A stretch of 64,000 bases of DNA from Thiomicrorhabdus lithotrophica (lineage in GTDB: Bacteria; Pseudomonadota; Gammaproteobacteria; Thiomicrospirales; Thiomicrospiraceae). The notes beneath the pieces are model-generated. The model worked only from the letters and a program-made list of their open reading frames with translations. It had not been told where the DNA came from and did not search any database. Shown here piece by piece: positions 45,180-53,477 of the stretch; position 1 is the first letter of the stretch, and each line of letters begins with the position of its first letter. The stretch is taken from positions 1,798,001-1,862,000 of the forward strand of contig NZ_CP102381.1 in NCBI RefSeq assembly GCF_029201445.1, in the 5' to 3' direction. A program made the translations under genes and the position numbers.

Positions 45180-46061
45180 ATGACTCCAACAACCGATTTA
45201 CAAAATTGCATTAACCAACTCAATCAATCTGGTGAGTACCAAGTACTCAGCAAGCTACAAGCAGCAACAGAGTTTAACCCTCCTTCTTCCGCACCCACTC
45301 ATAAGGTCTGTATTATTGATACCGAAACCACGGGGTTAGATACCGATGTTTGTGAAATTATTGAACTGGGTTATCAGATTATTGAATTTGATTCACAAGG
45401 TAACTTTTACAAAGTATTAAGTGCTCAAAACTTTTTACAAGAACCCAAAGGTGAAATTAGCGAAGAAGTCACTCAAGTCACTGGCTTAACGATGGATGAC
45501 GTCAAAGGCCATCAAATTCCTTGGCAACAAGTTGAAGCTGAAATAGCCGAAGTTCAGCTATGTGTTGCACACAATGCAAGCTTTGACCGCCCAGTTGTTG
45601 AACGCTATAGCGATGTTTTTGTTAATAAAATCTGGGGTTGTTCCGTTGCACAAATTGATTGGATGAAACAAGCTCACGTTGGCTCTAGATCACAAGAGTT
45701 TTTATGTTGGAAAGTTGGTGAGTTTTTTTACGGTGCGCACCGTGCTTTAGATGATGTGCAAGCCTTAACGCAACTTTTATCATGCAAAATTTCAGAAGAT
45801 AAAGTACCTGCATTTAGCTTTTTATTGAGTGCCGTTCGTCAAAGCAAATCTTTAGTTAAGGCTACAGGCGCGCCGTTTGATATTAAAGATGCATTACGTT
45901 CTCGTGGTTATCGTTGGAATGTCGGAGAACGTGTTTGGCAGTCTGTTATGGATGACGCCAAGCTCGAATCCGAGTTAGCTTGGTTAATCGACAACAATAC
46001 GCCAAATCCTAATGTTATTAAACTCAAAGCAACGGATAGTTTTTCTGTCCGCGCTCGCTAA
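45180..46061 (+). CDS. DnaQ-like 3'-5' exonuclease (DEDDh family)
   Basis: A 293-residue exonuclease. The three Exo motifs are CIIDTETTGLDTD (Exo I), CVAHNASFDRPVV (Exo II), and GAHRALDDVQAL (Exo III with the DEDDh histidine). A C-terminal region (LVKATGAPFDIKDALRSRGY) is present in a subgroup I cannot name. It may repair or process DNA, or degrade RNA ends. About 150 bases separate it from the HIRAN gene, and nothing distinctive is seen in that gap. Confidence 0.9.
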   Translation: MTPTTDLQNCINQLNQSGEYQVLSKLQAATEFNPPSSAPTHKVCIIDTETTGLDTDVCEIIELGYQIIEFDSQGNFYKVLSAQNFLQEPKGEISEEVTQVTGLTMDDVKGHQIPWQQVEAEIAEVQLCVAHNASFDRPVVERYSDVFVNKIWGCSVAQIDWMKQAHVGSRSQEFLCWKVGEFFYGAHRALDDVQALTQLLSCKISEDKVPAFSFLLSAVRQSKSLVKATGAPFDIKDALRSRGYRWNVGERVWQSVMDDAKLESELAWLIDNNTPNPNVIKLKATDSFSVRAR

Positions 46062-46115
46062 TTAAAAAACAAGAAAGTTAAAATCCCATTATGCCTTTCA
46101 CAAGGAAATCAAACT

Positions 46116-46583
46116 TTGATTATTGAAATACCTGGCCGTAATACATTAGAAATACAACATATTATTTTTGATTACAACGGTACCATTGCACTTGACGGTA
46201 AGGTGATTGAAGGCGTCGCAGAAAAAATACAAGCGCTTTCAGATAGGATTGATTTTCACGTTATTACGGCTGACACCTACGGTACCGCCGAAAAGGAACT
46301 TGAAGGTGTTCCTTGCCAGGTAATCAACCTTTCCAAATCTAATGAATTTAAAACAAAAACTGATTATTTAGCCTTTCTAGGCAAAGAGCATTGTCTAAGT
46401 GTTGGTAATGGTTTTAATGATAAAGCGTTACTTAAACAGAGTATTTTAGGTATTGCGCTGATTCAAGACGAAGGTGTCTGCACTGAAACTTTAATGTCAT
46501 CAGACATTGTTTGTAAATCAATCATGGACGTATTTTCATTTATTGAAAAACCGAATAGATTAAAAGCCACTTTAAGGGTTTAA
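46116..46583 (+). CDS. HAD-superfamily phosphatase, P-type ATPase-like
   Basis: A 155-residue protein resembling the isolated catalytic domain of P-type ATPases (COG4087-like). The nucleophile motif is IIFDYNGTIALDG, where the second acid position is Asn rather than Asp, usual in this group. The loop VGNGFNDKALL holds the Mg-binding aspartate. No membrane helices are present. I accept a TTG start, as AAGGA lies nine bases upstream. Its substrate is unknown. Confidence 0.85.
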   Translation: MIIEIPGRNTLEIQHIIFDYNGTIALDGKVIEGVAEKIQALSDRIDFHVITADTYGTAEKELEGVPCQVINLSKSNEFKTKTDYLAFLGKEHCLSVGNGFNDKALLKQSILGIALIQDEGVCTETLMSSDIVCKSIMDVFSFIEKPNRLKATLRV

Positions 46584-46664
46584 ACCTTTATACTTAGATG
46601 ATATTAAAAAATTAAATTCTCATCAAAGCTTGAATGATTATCAAGCAAGGATTGTTAAACTGTT

Positions 46665-46943
46665 ATGAAAAGCTTCTTCACCAAAATATTCGCTCCCATA
46701 TTAAATATTTTTGAAAATGCTGAAGGAGAATACACTTACAGTCCTTCACATAGAAAAATCCTTATAATTATGGGCGTGCTGTTTTTTGGTATTTCAGCTG
46801 TAGGGTTATATTTCTCTTTGCAGATTAATCAGATGGCAGGCTTACTTCCAGTCGTGCTATTTTCTTCAATTGGTTTCGTTTGTCTTATTGTCGCTCTCTT
46901 AGGCAGTGACAAAGCTGTATCTAAAATTTGGCGCAACAAATAA
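46665..46943 (+). CDS. Small membrane protein of unknown function
   Basis: A 92-residue protein with two likely membrane helices (about 32-52, IIMGVLFFGISAVGLYFSL, and 60-80, LLPVVLFSSIGFVCLIVALL). I do not recognise the family. The stop codon TAA is the first three bases of the palindromic repeat extension TAACCAGGCCTGGTTA. It is followed by about 95 bases of apparently non-coding DNA. Confidence 0.65.
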   Translation: MKSFFTKIFAPILNIFENAEGEYTYSPSHRKILIIMGVLFFGISAVGLYFSLQINQMAGLLPVVLFSSIGFVCLIVALLGSDKAVSKIWRNK

Positions 46944-46954
46944 CCAGGCCTGGT
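46943..46954. repeat. Palindromic repeat ACCAGGCCTGGT at a stop codon
   Basis: The extended palindrome TAACCAGGCCTGGTTA (46941-46956) begins with the TAA stop of the preceding gene. Confidence 0.9.
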
Positions 46955-47038
46955 TAAACCAGTGAGGAACCCTTTTCATTCTATATAAAACTATGATTTA
47001 ATAAAGTTAACAATTTGTACAAAGTCGTACTTGTTTAA

Positions 47039-47302
47039 ATGAGTCACTCGCTCAATAACACGGAACGGCTTAAAATGAATAATTCACAAACCTATACTCA
47101 ACTCTATGTTCTTAAAATTAGCGGACAGCATGGCTTAGTTTTTAAATGTAAACACGCGAGTCCAGAATATTTACAACAATTAGCTGATCAGCAACTTAAT
47201 TTAGATGGAACGCACTTCACTCATTACGACATACACCCGAGCAGTCATTCCAACTCTGAACTGACACAATGCGAATTGTTGCTACACTTTACGCCCGCTT
47301 AA
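47039..47302 (+). CDS. Small hypothetical protein
   Basis: An 87-residue protein with no family I recognise. An internal ATG at 47075 would give 75 residues and places QTYTQLYVLKISGQHGLVF near the N-terminus. A weak GGAACGG lies before that ATG, so it may be the true start. The sequence has no signal peptide or membrane helix. It converges on the gamma-glutamyltransferase gene with a 15-base gap. Confidence 0.5.
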   Translation: MSHSLNNTERLKMNNSQTYTQLYVLKISGQHGLVFKCKHASPEYLQQLADQQLNLDGTHFTHYDIHPSSHSNSELTQCELLLHFTPA

Positions 47303-47317
47303 AGGGATACTTCTTAA

Positions 47318-49063
47318 CTAATCTTTTACCTCAAAAACCTTAGAAACCCCTTCGCCTCTGTTATCAGATGCGGCTTGCCAACCTGATTGAGTTTTTAGAA
47401 TAAGCTGTACATCACCCATATAGTCATTCTTTTTAAGGGTGTACCCCATAACCTCTAACTCTTCTTTTACCAGGCCTGGTAGTTCTGGGTTATACGCTAT
47501 TTGGTCTTTGGGTAGAAGTTGATGATGCACTCTTGGTGCATCTACCGCTTGTTGAGCCGTCATTCCTTCTTCAACCACATTCACTATAGTCTGAAAGACT
47601 GAGGTAATAATGGTTGAACCACCAGGTGTACCAACAACCATCTCTACTTCATCATCTTTTAATACAATCGTCGGAGACATAGAAGAAAGCATACGTTTTT
47701 CTGGTGCAATCGCATTGGCGGTTCCACCTACCACCCCAAACACATTCGCTACTCCAGGCTTAGTACTGAAATCATCCATCTCATCATTCATTAAAAAACC
47801 CGCTCCCTCAATCACCACTCCACTCCCAAACGGCATATTAAGCGTGTAGGTATTTGAGACCGCATTACCATGACCGTCTACGATCGAAAAATGGGTAGTT
47901 TCAGGGCTTTCAATCTTGCCTGGTTTCATCGTTTCAGATTCTGATATTTCATCGAACAGAACCGTTTTAATTCGGGTCGCTAAATAACTGTCCGAGATAA
48001 GCTGTTTTATAGGCACGTCAATGAAATCGGAATCACCTAAATAGTGCGCTCTATCTGCGTAAACACGCTTTTCTAGTTCCGCATAAAAGTGGGTTTTAAT
48101 GGTTTGTTCTGACAGGCCTGCTTTCTTACCCTGTAAAAGAGCTTGATTCAACTTATCTGCAAGCTGTTCCTTCATCTTTAACAGTTGCACAATGGCAATA
48201 CCGCCAGAACTTGGAGGCGGTGCTGACACGACTGTTCGACCTTTCCACATACCTACCACCGGCTCTCGCCACACAGCTTGGTATTTTGCTAAGTCTTCTA
48301 AGGTAATTAGGCCGTCATGCTTTTGCATTTGCTTAACTAATAACTTTGCTGTTTGACCTTGATAAAAGTCTTTTGCGCCTAAATTAGCGATACGTGTCAG
48401 GGTCTGCGCGAGTTCAGGCTGTTTAAACACCTTTCCAGTTTTTAGACTACTGAAATAATCTTTAAAATTCAGTGGCGTTGGCGATTTATTCGCAATCCAC
48501 TCTTGAAACCATTTGGCGCGACTAGCAATCTGTGGTGAAACCTTAAAACCTTGTTTAGCAAGTTTTATAGCAGGCTGAAGAAGTTGTTGCCATGACAATG
48601 AGCCAAAGCGTTGATGAGCTTGCCAAAACCCCATCACAGTCCCCGGAACACCTGATGCCTGGTAACCAACCAAAGATTTATATGGGATGACTTGTTTGTT
48701 ATTGTCTAGGTACATATCTTGGGTCGCAGCTAATGGCGCTTTTTCACGATAATCTAAAAAATGTACGGCTAAAGTATCCGCTTCATAAGTTTGCAATGTT
48801 GGTGCGTATAAAGTCATAAAACCACCACCCCCAAGATTGCCCGCTTCAGGATAAGTAACAGCCAACACAAACGCCGATGCTACGGCTGCATCAACCGCAT
48901 TACCACCTTGTTGCAAAATTTGAGCGGCAACTTCAGCGCTATATTTATCAGGCATTGCAACGGCTGCAGTTTTAGGATCTATTGCCCAACTTGCATTGAC
49001 TGAAAACAGGCTAATACTAAATAGAAATACAGCGAATGTTTTTTGAATTTTTAATTTATACAT
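47318..49063 (-). CDS. ggt: Gamma-glutamyltransferase / glutathione hydrolase
   Basis: A periplasmic enzyme that hydrolyses glutathione or transfers its gamma-glutamyl group. The 581-residue precursor has a signal peptide (AVFLFSISLFSVNASWA) and self-cleaves before a conserved Thr, here in the block ETTHFSIVDGHGNAVSNT. Other motifs: GNAVDAAVASAFVLAVTYPEAGNLGGGGF, PPPSSGGIA, MNDEMDDFST and VVGTPGGSTIITSV. I use the ATG at 49063; a TTG six bases earlier is weaker. One palindromic repeat encodes Pro-Gly-Leu-Val. Confidence 0.95.
   Translation of the reverse strand: MYKLKIQKTFAVFLFSISLFSVNASWAIDPKTAAVAMPDKYSAEVAAQILQQGGNAVDAAVASAFVLAVTYPEAGNLGGGGFMTLYAPTLQTYEADTLAVHFLDYREKAPLAATQDMYLDNNKQVIPYKSLVGYQASGVPGTVMGFWQAHQRFGSLSWQQLLQPAIKLAKQGFKVSPQIASRAKWFQEWIANKSPTPLNFKDYFSSLKTGKVFKQPELAQTLTRIANLGAKDFYQGQTAKLLVKQMQKHDGLITLEDLAKYQAVWREPVVGMWKGRTVVSAPPPSSGGIAIVQLLKMKEQLADKLNQALLQGKKAGLSEQTIKTHFYAELEKRVYADRAHYLGDSDFIDVPIKQLISDSYLATRIKTVLFDEISESETMKPGKIESPETTHFSIVDGHGNAVSNTYTLNMPFGSGVVIEGAGFLMNDEMDDFSTKPGVANVFGVVGGTANAIAPEKRMLSSMSPTIVLKDDEVEMVVGTPGGSTIITSVFQTIVNVVEEGMTAQQAVDAPRVHHQLLPKDQIAYNPELPGLVKEELEVMGYTLKKNDYMGDVQLILKTQSGWQAASDNRGEGVSKVFEVKD
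47469..47480. repeat. Palindromic repeat ACCAGGCCTGGT in ggt
   Basis: Read as CTA CCA GGC CTG GTA, Leu-Pro-Gly-Leu-Val. Confidence 0.9.
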
Positions 49064-49077
49064 AATCAACTTTTAAA

Positions 49078-50997
49078 TTACAGGCTTAATCTTGGAATAG
49101 GTGCATTCATGGTAGCAGCAATGGCTAAAACTAACTCTTTTTCTACTTCATTCACTTGACCATCATGCTCAACACAAACAACTAATGCGGATACCACTTG
49201 GTGCTTCAGTACTTCTGAACAATACAACAGTTTTTCTGTTGCGATTCTAAATAGGTTTTGATGTGAATCATCTATCTCTATACGTTGTAGATGATTCAAG
49301 CCTAAAGCCGTAACCGCACGCTTAAAAGCTAAATCCATACTGGTTTTATTGGCCTCATCACTATTTTGGCCATAATAAGCTAAGGTCGATAGAATCAACT
49401 GCAGCTCCATAGCAATCTGTTTGGCATTTTTATAGCGAACTTTAGGTGCTTTTACCAAGCCGAAATGAACATCTAAAAAACGTGTCACTAACTGAAACAC
49501 ACTTTGTTCAAAAATACTTTGATGGCGATCTGAGTCCATCACCCCATGCAATAATTGCTTAAAGTCTTGGTATTGATTTGCAGAAAGCGTTTTTAAAGCG
49601 GGCATGGCGAGTTCAACTAACGGTAGTCTATTGGCCAAGTTAATCAGCAATATCAACTCTACTTGCTCTTTTACCATTGATTCTAAACCTTTGATGGAGC
49701 TTTCAGCCAGAAATGTTTTCCAAATAGTCTTCTCTTGCGGATTATCTGACTCTTCACATAATAAAATCGCAATTACTAATGCAATCGCTTCCAGCGGATC
49801 TTGAGCTTTGCCGACTAACTTTCCTAATGCGTTTTGTGAATTATCCGTCAATTGGTCTATCAAAACACCCGCCCCTAATAACATAGCTAATGGTTCTGGC
49901 AGGTTTTGAAACGGGGTGTTTGCTCTATCGTCCTTACCGGGTTCACTCTCCACTGGCATGACAGTTTGAGGCTTTAGAAACTCACCGTTCCAACCAGGCT
50001 GAATACGCAGAATACGCATATCAATCGGTGGGTGTGTGGCAAATAAAAAAGCTAAACGAGTATGAAAAGACTGCCCAAAAAATAGATGCGCAACTTCACT
50101 CACCTCGGTATTTTTTAAACGGGAAGTTTCTGTAACACCACCAATCACCTTTAGTGCTCCAGCTATTGCATCAGGATCACGTGTAAACTGGACAGATGAA
50201 GCATCCGCTAGAAATTCCCGCTGCCGACTAACGGCTGCCTGCAACATATTGCCAAACAAGATACCAAACCAACCAATCACCCTTAAGGCTATTCCCGCTA
50301 AAACAATTGCCCCATTACCTTTTCCTTTAGAGCGAGAACTTGAACGGCTACTCCCCCTTGAGGAAGTCATAATCCGACCAAGCAAGGCAATGAACTCAAT
50401 ACCATGTAGTAACATAATAATGCGTAAGTTCAAGCGCATATCTCCATTGAGAATATGACTAAACTCATGGCCCACAACGCCTTGTAGCTGAGTGCGTGAT
50501 AGTTTATCGATACAGCCTTGCGTTAAACCAATGACCGCATCTTGCGGGGTTTGCCCTGCCGCAAAAGCATTAATAGCGGATTCTTGACGCAACACAAAGA
50601 CTTCAGGAACAGGCATTCCTGAAGCAATCGCCATCTCTTCAACTACATTCAAGGCTTTGCGTTCATTCATATTGGAGGAGTTAGGTGACAGCTTTGAACC
50701 GCCCAAAGCTGCTGCAATAACAGCTCCTCCTTTAGCTAAATGCCGACTTTTAACAAATGAACTGATTAGAGCCCCGCCAACCACAAAAGCCCCTACCCAC
50801 AATAGAGTGGGTAAGTTTTGTTCAGTAAACAAAGTTTGCCAGAAATTGGTTGCAAGGCTTTGACCTGTCACCACTGGGAGCACTAACATTAAAACCAAGG
50901 TACTTAAAAAAGTCAGCACGATTAAAATCAAAACATACAACAAAACTAAATACTTAGTCTTCTTTTTGGCATTATCTTGAGCGGCATAAAAATTCAT
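49078..50997 (-). CDS. M48-family membrane metalloprotease with C-terminal TerB-like region
   Basis: A 639-residue inner-membrane zinc protease of the HtpX/M48 group. Two N-terminal helices (about 16-40 and 60-80) precede the zinc site GHEFSHILNGD. A third hydrophobic block follows (VLAGIALRVIGWFGILFGNM), then the third zinc ligand region REFLADASSVQF and FATHPPIDMRI. The extra C-terminal 300 residues are helical and end in VVCVEHDGQVNEVEKELV, resembling a TerB module (inference). It is downstream of lemA by 42 bases, a common M48-LemA pairing. Confidence 0.9.
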   Translation of the reverse strand: MNFYAAQDNAKKKTKYLVLLYVLILIVLTFLSTLVLMLVLPVVTGQSLATNFWQTLFTEQNLPTLLWVGAFVVGGALISSFVKSRHLAKGGAVIAAALGGSKLSPNSSNMNERKALNVVEEMAIASGMPVPEVFVLRQESAINAFAAGQTPQDAVIGLTQGCIDKLSRTQLQGVVGHEFSHILNGDMRLNLRIIMLLHGIEFIALLGRIMTSSRGSSRSSSRSKGKGNGAIVLAGIALRVIGWFGILFGNMLQAAVSRQREFLADASSVQFTRDPDAIAGALKVIGGVTETSRLKNTEVSEVAHLFFGQSFHTRLAFLFATHPPIDMRILRIQPGWNGEFLKPQTVMPVESEPGKDDRANTPFQNLPEPLAMLLGAGVLIDQLTDNSQNALGKLVGKAQDPLEAIALVIAILLCEESDNPQEKTIWKTFLAESSIKGLESMVKEQVELILLINLANRLPLVELAMPALKTLSANQYQDFKQLLHGVMDSDRHQSIFEQSVFQLVTRFLDVHFGLVKAPKVRYKNAKQIAMELQLILSTLAYYGQNSDEANKTSMDLAFKRAVTALGLNHLQRIEIDDSHQNLFRIATEKLLYCSEVLKHQVVSALVVCVEHDGQVNEVEKELVLAIAATMNAPIPRLSL

Positions 50998-51039
50998 AAC
51001 AGAGTCAGCTTAGCTTCTTTTTTAAAGAAGCTATCTTGT

Positions 51040-51636
51040 TTAAAACTGTACTTTTGGTGCGGCTTGAATCGCTTCTCTATCTTCAAACTCAAGCATTTGC
51101 GCATCCACTGGGTGACCAAACATCGCTGCAAATACCGTTTGAGGAAAGCTTTGACGATAAGTGTTATATGACATAACCGAGTCATTGAACGCTTGACGAG
51201 CAAAAGCAACTTTATTTTCTGTTGAGGTTAACTCTTCTGTTAATTGCATCATATTTTGATTCGTTTTTAAGTCAGGATAAGCCTCCATCACCATATTAAA
51301 ACGTGACATAGCACCATTTAATAGACCTTCTGCACTAGACAACTGCCCCATTAGATTTCCATCACCTGGATTTGCCGATACCGCTTTTAATAAACTAGAG
51401 GCTTCATTACGAGCAGAAATAACCGCTTCTAAAGTCTCACGTTCATGCGTCATCGCCTTTTTTGCTACTTCAATGAGGTTCGGAATCAAATCATAACGAC
51501 GCTTTAACTGTACATCAATCTGTGCAAAGGCGTTTTCAAAACGGTTTTTTAAAGCAACTAACTGGTTGTAAATATTAATTAAATAGATAATAAAAATGAC
51601 AACCACTGCTAAAAATATAATAAATCCAGTACTCAC
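51040..51636 (-). CDS. lemA: LemA family protein
   Basis: A 198-residue membrane-anchored protein with one N-terminal helix (FIIFLAVVVIFIIYLI) and the conserved LemA helix NRFENAFAQIDVQLKRRYDLIPNLIE. The GTG start is supported by AGGAGA seven bases upstream. An ATG at 51675 with 13 extra residues has no such site. LemA proteins commonly sit with M48 proteases or TPM-domain proteins; their function is not established. It heads the lemA-protease pair and is divergent from the SYLF gene. Confidence 0.93.
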   Translation of the reverse strand: MSTGFIIFLAVVVIFIIYLINIYNQLVALKNRFENAFAQIDVQLKRRYDLIPNLIEVAKKAMTHERETLEAVISARNEASSLLKAVSANPGDGNLMGQLSSAEGLLNGAMSRFNMVMEAYPDLKTNQNMMQLTEELTSTENKVAFARQAFNDSVMSYNTYRQSFPQTVFAAMFGHPVDAQMLEFEDREAIQAAPKVQF

Positions 51637-51832
51637 GCGTAATCTCCTCTGATTTACAACAATACTTTGTAACATCTTCCATTTTACACAGATAAACCCT
51701 GCTTAAAACCCGGTTAATTAAAGTTTTATGATTCTATCTTCATCTTTTTTTAAACATTGCGTTTAAATCTAACTCGGTTTGCGATTAAAATGAAATCACT
51801 TTACAGACGATTACCTATTCAAGGATATGAAC

Positions 51833-52465
51833 ATGCTTAAACCATTATTTAAAAAAGCGACTATTTTGACTTTAGCTTTATCCAGCCTAGTAGCATTTTC
51901 AACACAAACTTATGCAGATGATGAATTCAGTCCATCTGAGTCAAAAATGACCCAGGATATTACTGAAGAAGAGTTTCAAGAGACCATTGCAGCTTTCCAA
52001 AGAGCGCCGCAATCTGCAGCATTTTTTGACAATGCATACGGTTATGCGGTTTTTCCAACGATTGGTAAAGTGGGGTTTGTGATTGGTGGTGCTTATGGTC
52101 AAGGTCGTGTTTATGAGCATGGTAGACACTCTGGTAACGCTGAAATGACACAGGCTACCATTGGATTTCAATTAGGCGGTCAAGCTTTTAGCCAAATTAT
52201 CTTCTTCCAAGATCAACGCGCTTATGATGAGTTTACGGGTGGTAACTTTGAATTTGGTGCTCAGGCATCTGCGATTATCATTACAGCAGGCGCAAATGCC
52301 GAAGCTTCTACCAAAGGAACATCTGCTTCTGCCAATGCCGGCAATCAATATGTTAAAGCTGATGGCCAATACTACAAAGGAATGGCAGTATTTAGTTTAG
52401 CCAAGGGTGGCTTAATGTATGAAGCAACATTGGGTGGACAAAAATATAATTTTTATCCAAACTAA
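51833..52465 (+). CDS. Secreted SYLF/YSC84 domain protein
   Basis: A 210-residue periplasmic or outer-membrane-associated protein with a signal peptide ending near FSTQTYADD. It has the SYLF-domain pattern in YGYAVFPTIGKVGFVIGGAY, then GFQLGGQAFSQIIFF and MAVFSLAKGGLMYEATLGGQ. SYLF domains bind phosphoinositides in eukaryotes; the bacterial role is unclear. AAGGA lies seven bases before the ATG at 51833. An upstream ATG at 51827 is too close to that site. Confidence 0.9.
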   Translation: MLKPLFKKATILTLALSSLVAFSTQTYADDEFSPSESKMTQDITEEEFQETIAAFQRAPQSAAFFDNAYGYAVFPTIGKVGFVIGGAYGQGRVYEHGRHSGNAEMTQATIGFQLGGQAFSQIIFFQDQRAYDEFTGGNFEFGAQASAIIITAGANAEASTKGTSASANAGNQYVKADGQYYKGMAVFSLAKGGLMYEATLGGQKYNFYPN

Positions 52466-52488
52466 TTTAATAATCTTTAATTAGTAGT

Positions 52489-52521
52489 AAAAGTCGGTTA
52501 ATTGTCTATTAATCGGCTTTT
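52489..52521 (+). terminator. Terminator of the SYLF gene
   Basis: AAAAGTCGGTTAAT and ATTAATCGGCTTTT pair with two G-U wobbles around a short loop and run into T residues. Confidence 0.85.
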
Positions 52522-52560
52522 TTTATACTTCAACTTACCGAAAACAAAGGCAAACAAGAT

Positions 52561-52902
52561 ATGGATATTTTAGCTTGGCTCAACGACATTCTTTTACATC
52601 TTTCAAGCTGGATGAAAGGCTATTTAAATCAAATAGTGCTCTCAATGGTCGCGACATTACTGGTTATTTATGGCGACACGATTCTTAACTCTGTAAAAAA
52701 ACAAATTGGTAGTTTAAAACTTTTCTTACGTATCACTCTATTTGTTGCTTTTTGCGCCTTTGGTTTTAGCTTTATCACCTCAGTAGCATCACCTTTTATA
52801 AGTAGCTGGCTTTCACAAGCAAGCCCGGAACTGTTACCTTTTGTGGTTGTTTTAAGTTATTACTTAATCGGTTATTTAGCACAGCGTAAAGGCATGTTGT
52901 AG
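52561..52902 (+). CDS. DUF3392 family membrane protein
   Basis: A 113-residue protein with about three membrane helices (IVLSMVATLLVIYGDTIL, LFLRITLFVAFCAFGFSFI, LLPFVVVLSYYLIGYLA). The mid-region resembles DUF3392, a gammaproteobacterial family of unknown function. This assignment is from memory. It stands alone between two terminators and faces the ppiC gene. Confidence 0.75.
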   Translation: MDILAWLNDILLHLSSWMKGYLNQIVLSMVATLLVIYGDTILNSVKKQIGSLKLFLRITLFVAFCAFGFSFITSVASPFISSWLSQASPELLPFVVVLSYYLIGYLAQRKGML

Positions 52903-52927
52903 ACTTTTATCAGTAGTTAAAGCAATA

Positions 52928-52965
52928 AAAAACCCGACTTACCAGGCCTGGTAAGTCGGGTTTTT
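52928..52965. terminator. 38-bp perfect palindrome as bidirectional terminator, built on ACCAGGCCTGGT
   Basis: Two 19-base arms (AAAAACCCGACTTACCAGG and its complement) are centred between 52946 and 52947. The 12-base motif occupies 52941-52952. It lies between converging genes (DUF3392 and ppiC) and ends in A/T runs on both sides, so it can stop both transcripts. Confidence 0.85.
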
Positions 52966-52982
52966 AATATAAATGCCGTTTC

Positions 52983-53002
52983 AAAAACACTTAATTAAGT
53001 GT
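52983..53002 (-). terminator. ppiC terminator hairpin
   Basis: ACACTTAATTAAGTGT is a perfect 16-base palindrome and on the minus strand is followed by TTTTTG. It lies about 50 bases past the ppiC stop. Confidence 0.6.
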
Positions 53003-53050
53003 CTTTGTATAACAAACTAACGGTTAATCACCATTAATTTAATCACGTAT

Positions 53051-53329
53051 TTAGCTACGGCTAGTCACTTCTAATAAATGATAACCAAACTGAGTTTTAA
53101 CAGGCCCTTCAACAGAACCTACATCTGCGCTGAAAACCACTTTATCAAATTCTGGAACCATCATTCCTGGACCAAACTGACCTAAGTCACCACCGTTAGA
53201 ACCTGATGGGCAGTTAGAATTTGCTTTGGCAACATCACCAAAATCCGCTCCGTTTTCAATTTGAGCTTTTAATTCATTACATTTTTCTTCTGAATCAACC
53301 AGAATGTGACGTGCTGTTGCTAATGCCAT
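53051..53329 (-). CDS. ppiC: Parvulin-type peptidyl-prolyl cis-trans isomerase
   Basis: A 92-residue single-domain parvulin that speeds cis-trans isomerisation of prolyl bonds. It lacks a signal peptide and so is cytoplasmic. Typical parvulin motifs: ATARHILVDSEEKCNELK, FGDVAKANSNCPSGSNGGDLGQFGPGM (here in parts), and VEGPVKTQFGYHLLEV. Size and sequence match E. coli PpiC (93 residues). Divergent from the mevalonate cluster. Confidence 0.95.
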   Translation of the reverse strand: MALATARHILVDSEEKCNELKAQIENGADFGDVAKANSNCPSGSNGGDLGQFGPGMMVPEFDKVVFSADVGSVEGPVKTQFGYHLLEVTSRS

Positions 53330-53464
53330 GGATACATACCTTTACTATTTTTAAAAAACGTTTAAAAAACGTACTTGAAAACAAATATAGGGATTAAATT
53401 TTAGCTTTCAAGCCTTCAGCCAGTTTTTTTGGTATTTTCCTGTCCTTACCCAGTCTTGCTCATT

Positions 53465-53470
53465 TATAAT
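53465..53470 (+). promoter_or_regulatory. -10 box just before the HMG-CoA reductase start
   Basis: A perfect TATAAT ends seven bases before the ATG, so transcription would begin at or within one or two bases of the start codon. No ribosome binding site lies between. The -35 region has no good match. A leaderless mevalonate message is possible. Confidence 0.45.
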
Positions 53471-53477
53471 AGCGGCT

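Noticed and set aside
51637-51675. ATG start for LemA
   Set aside because: No ribosome binding site; AGGAGA precedes the GTG at 51636.
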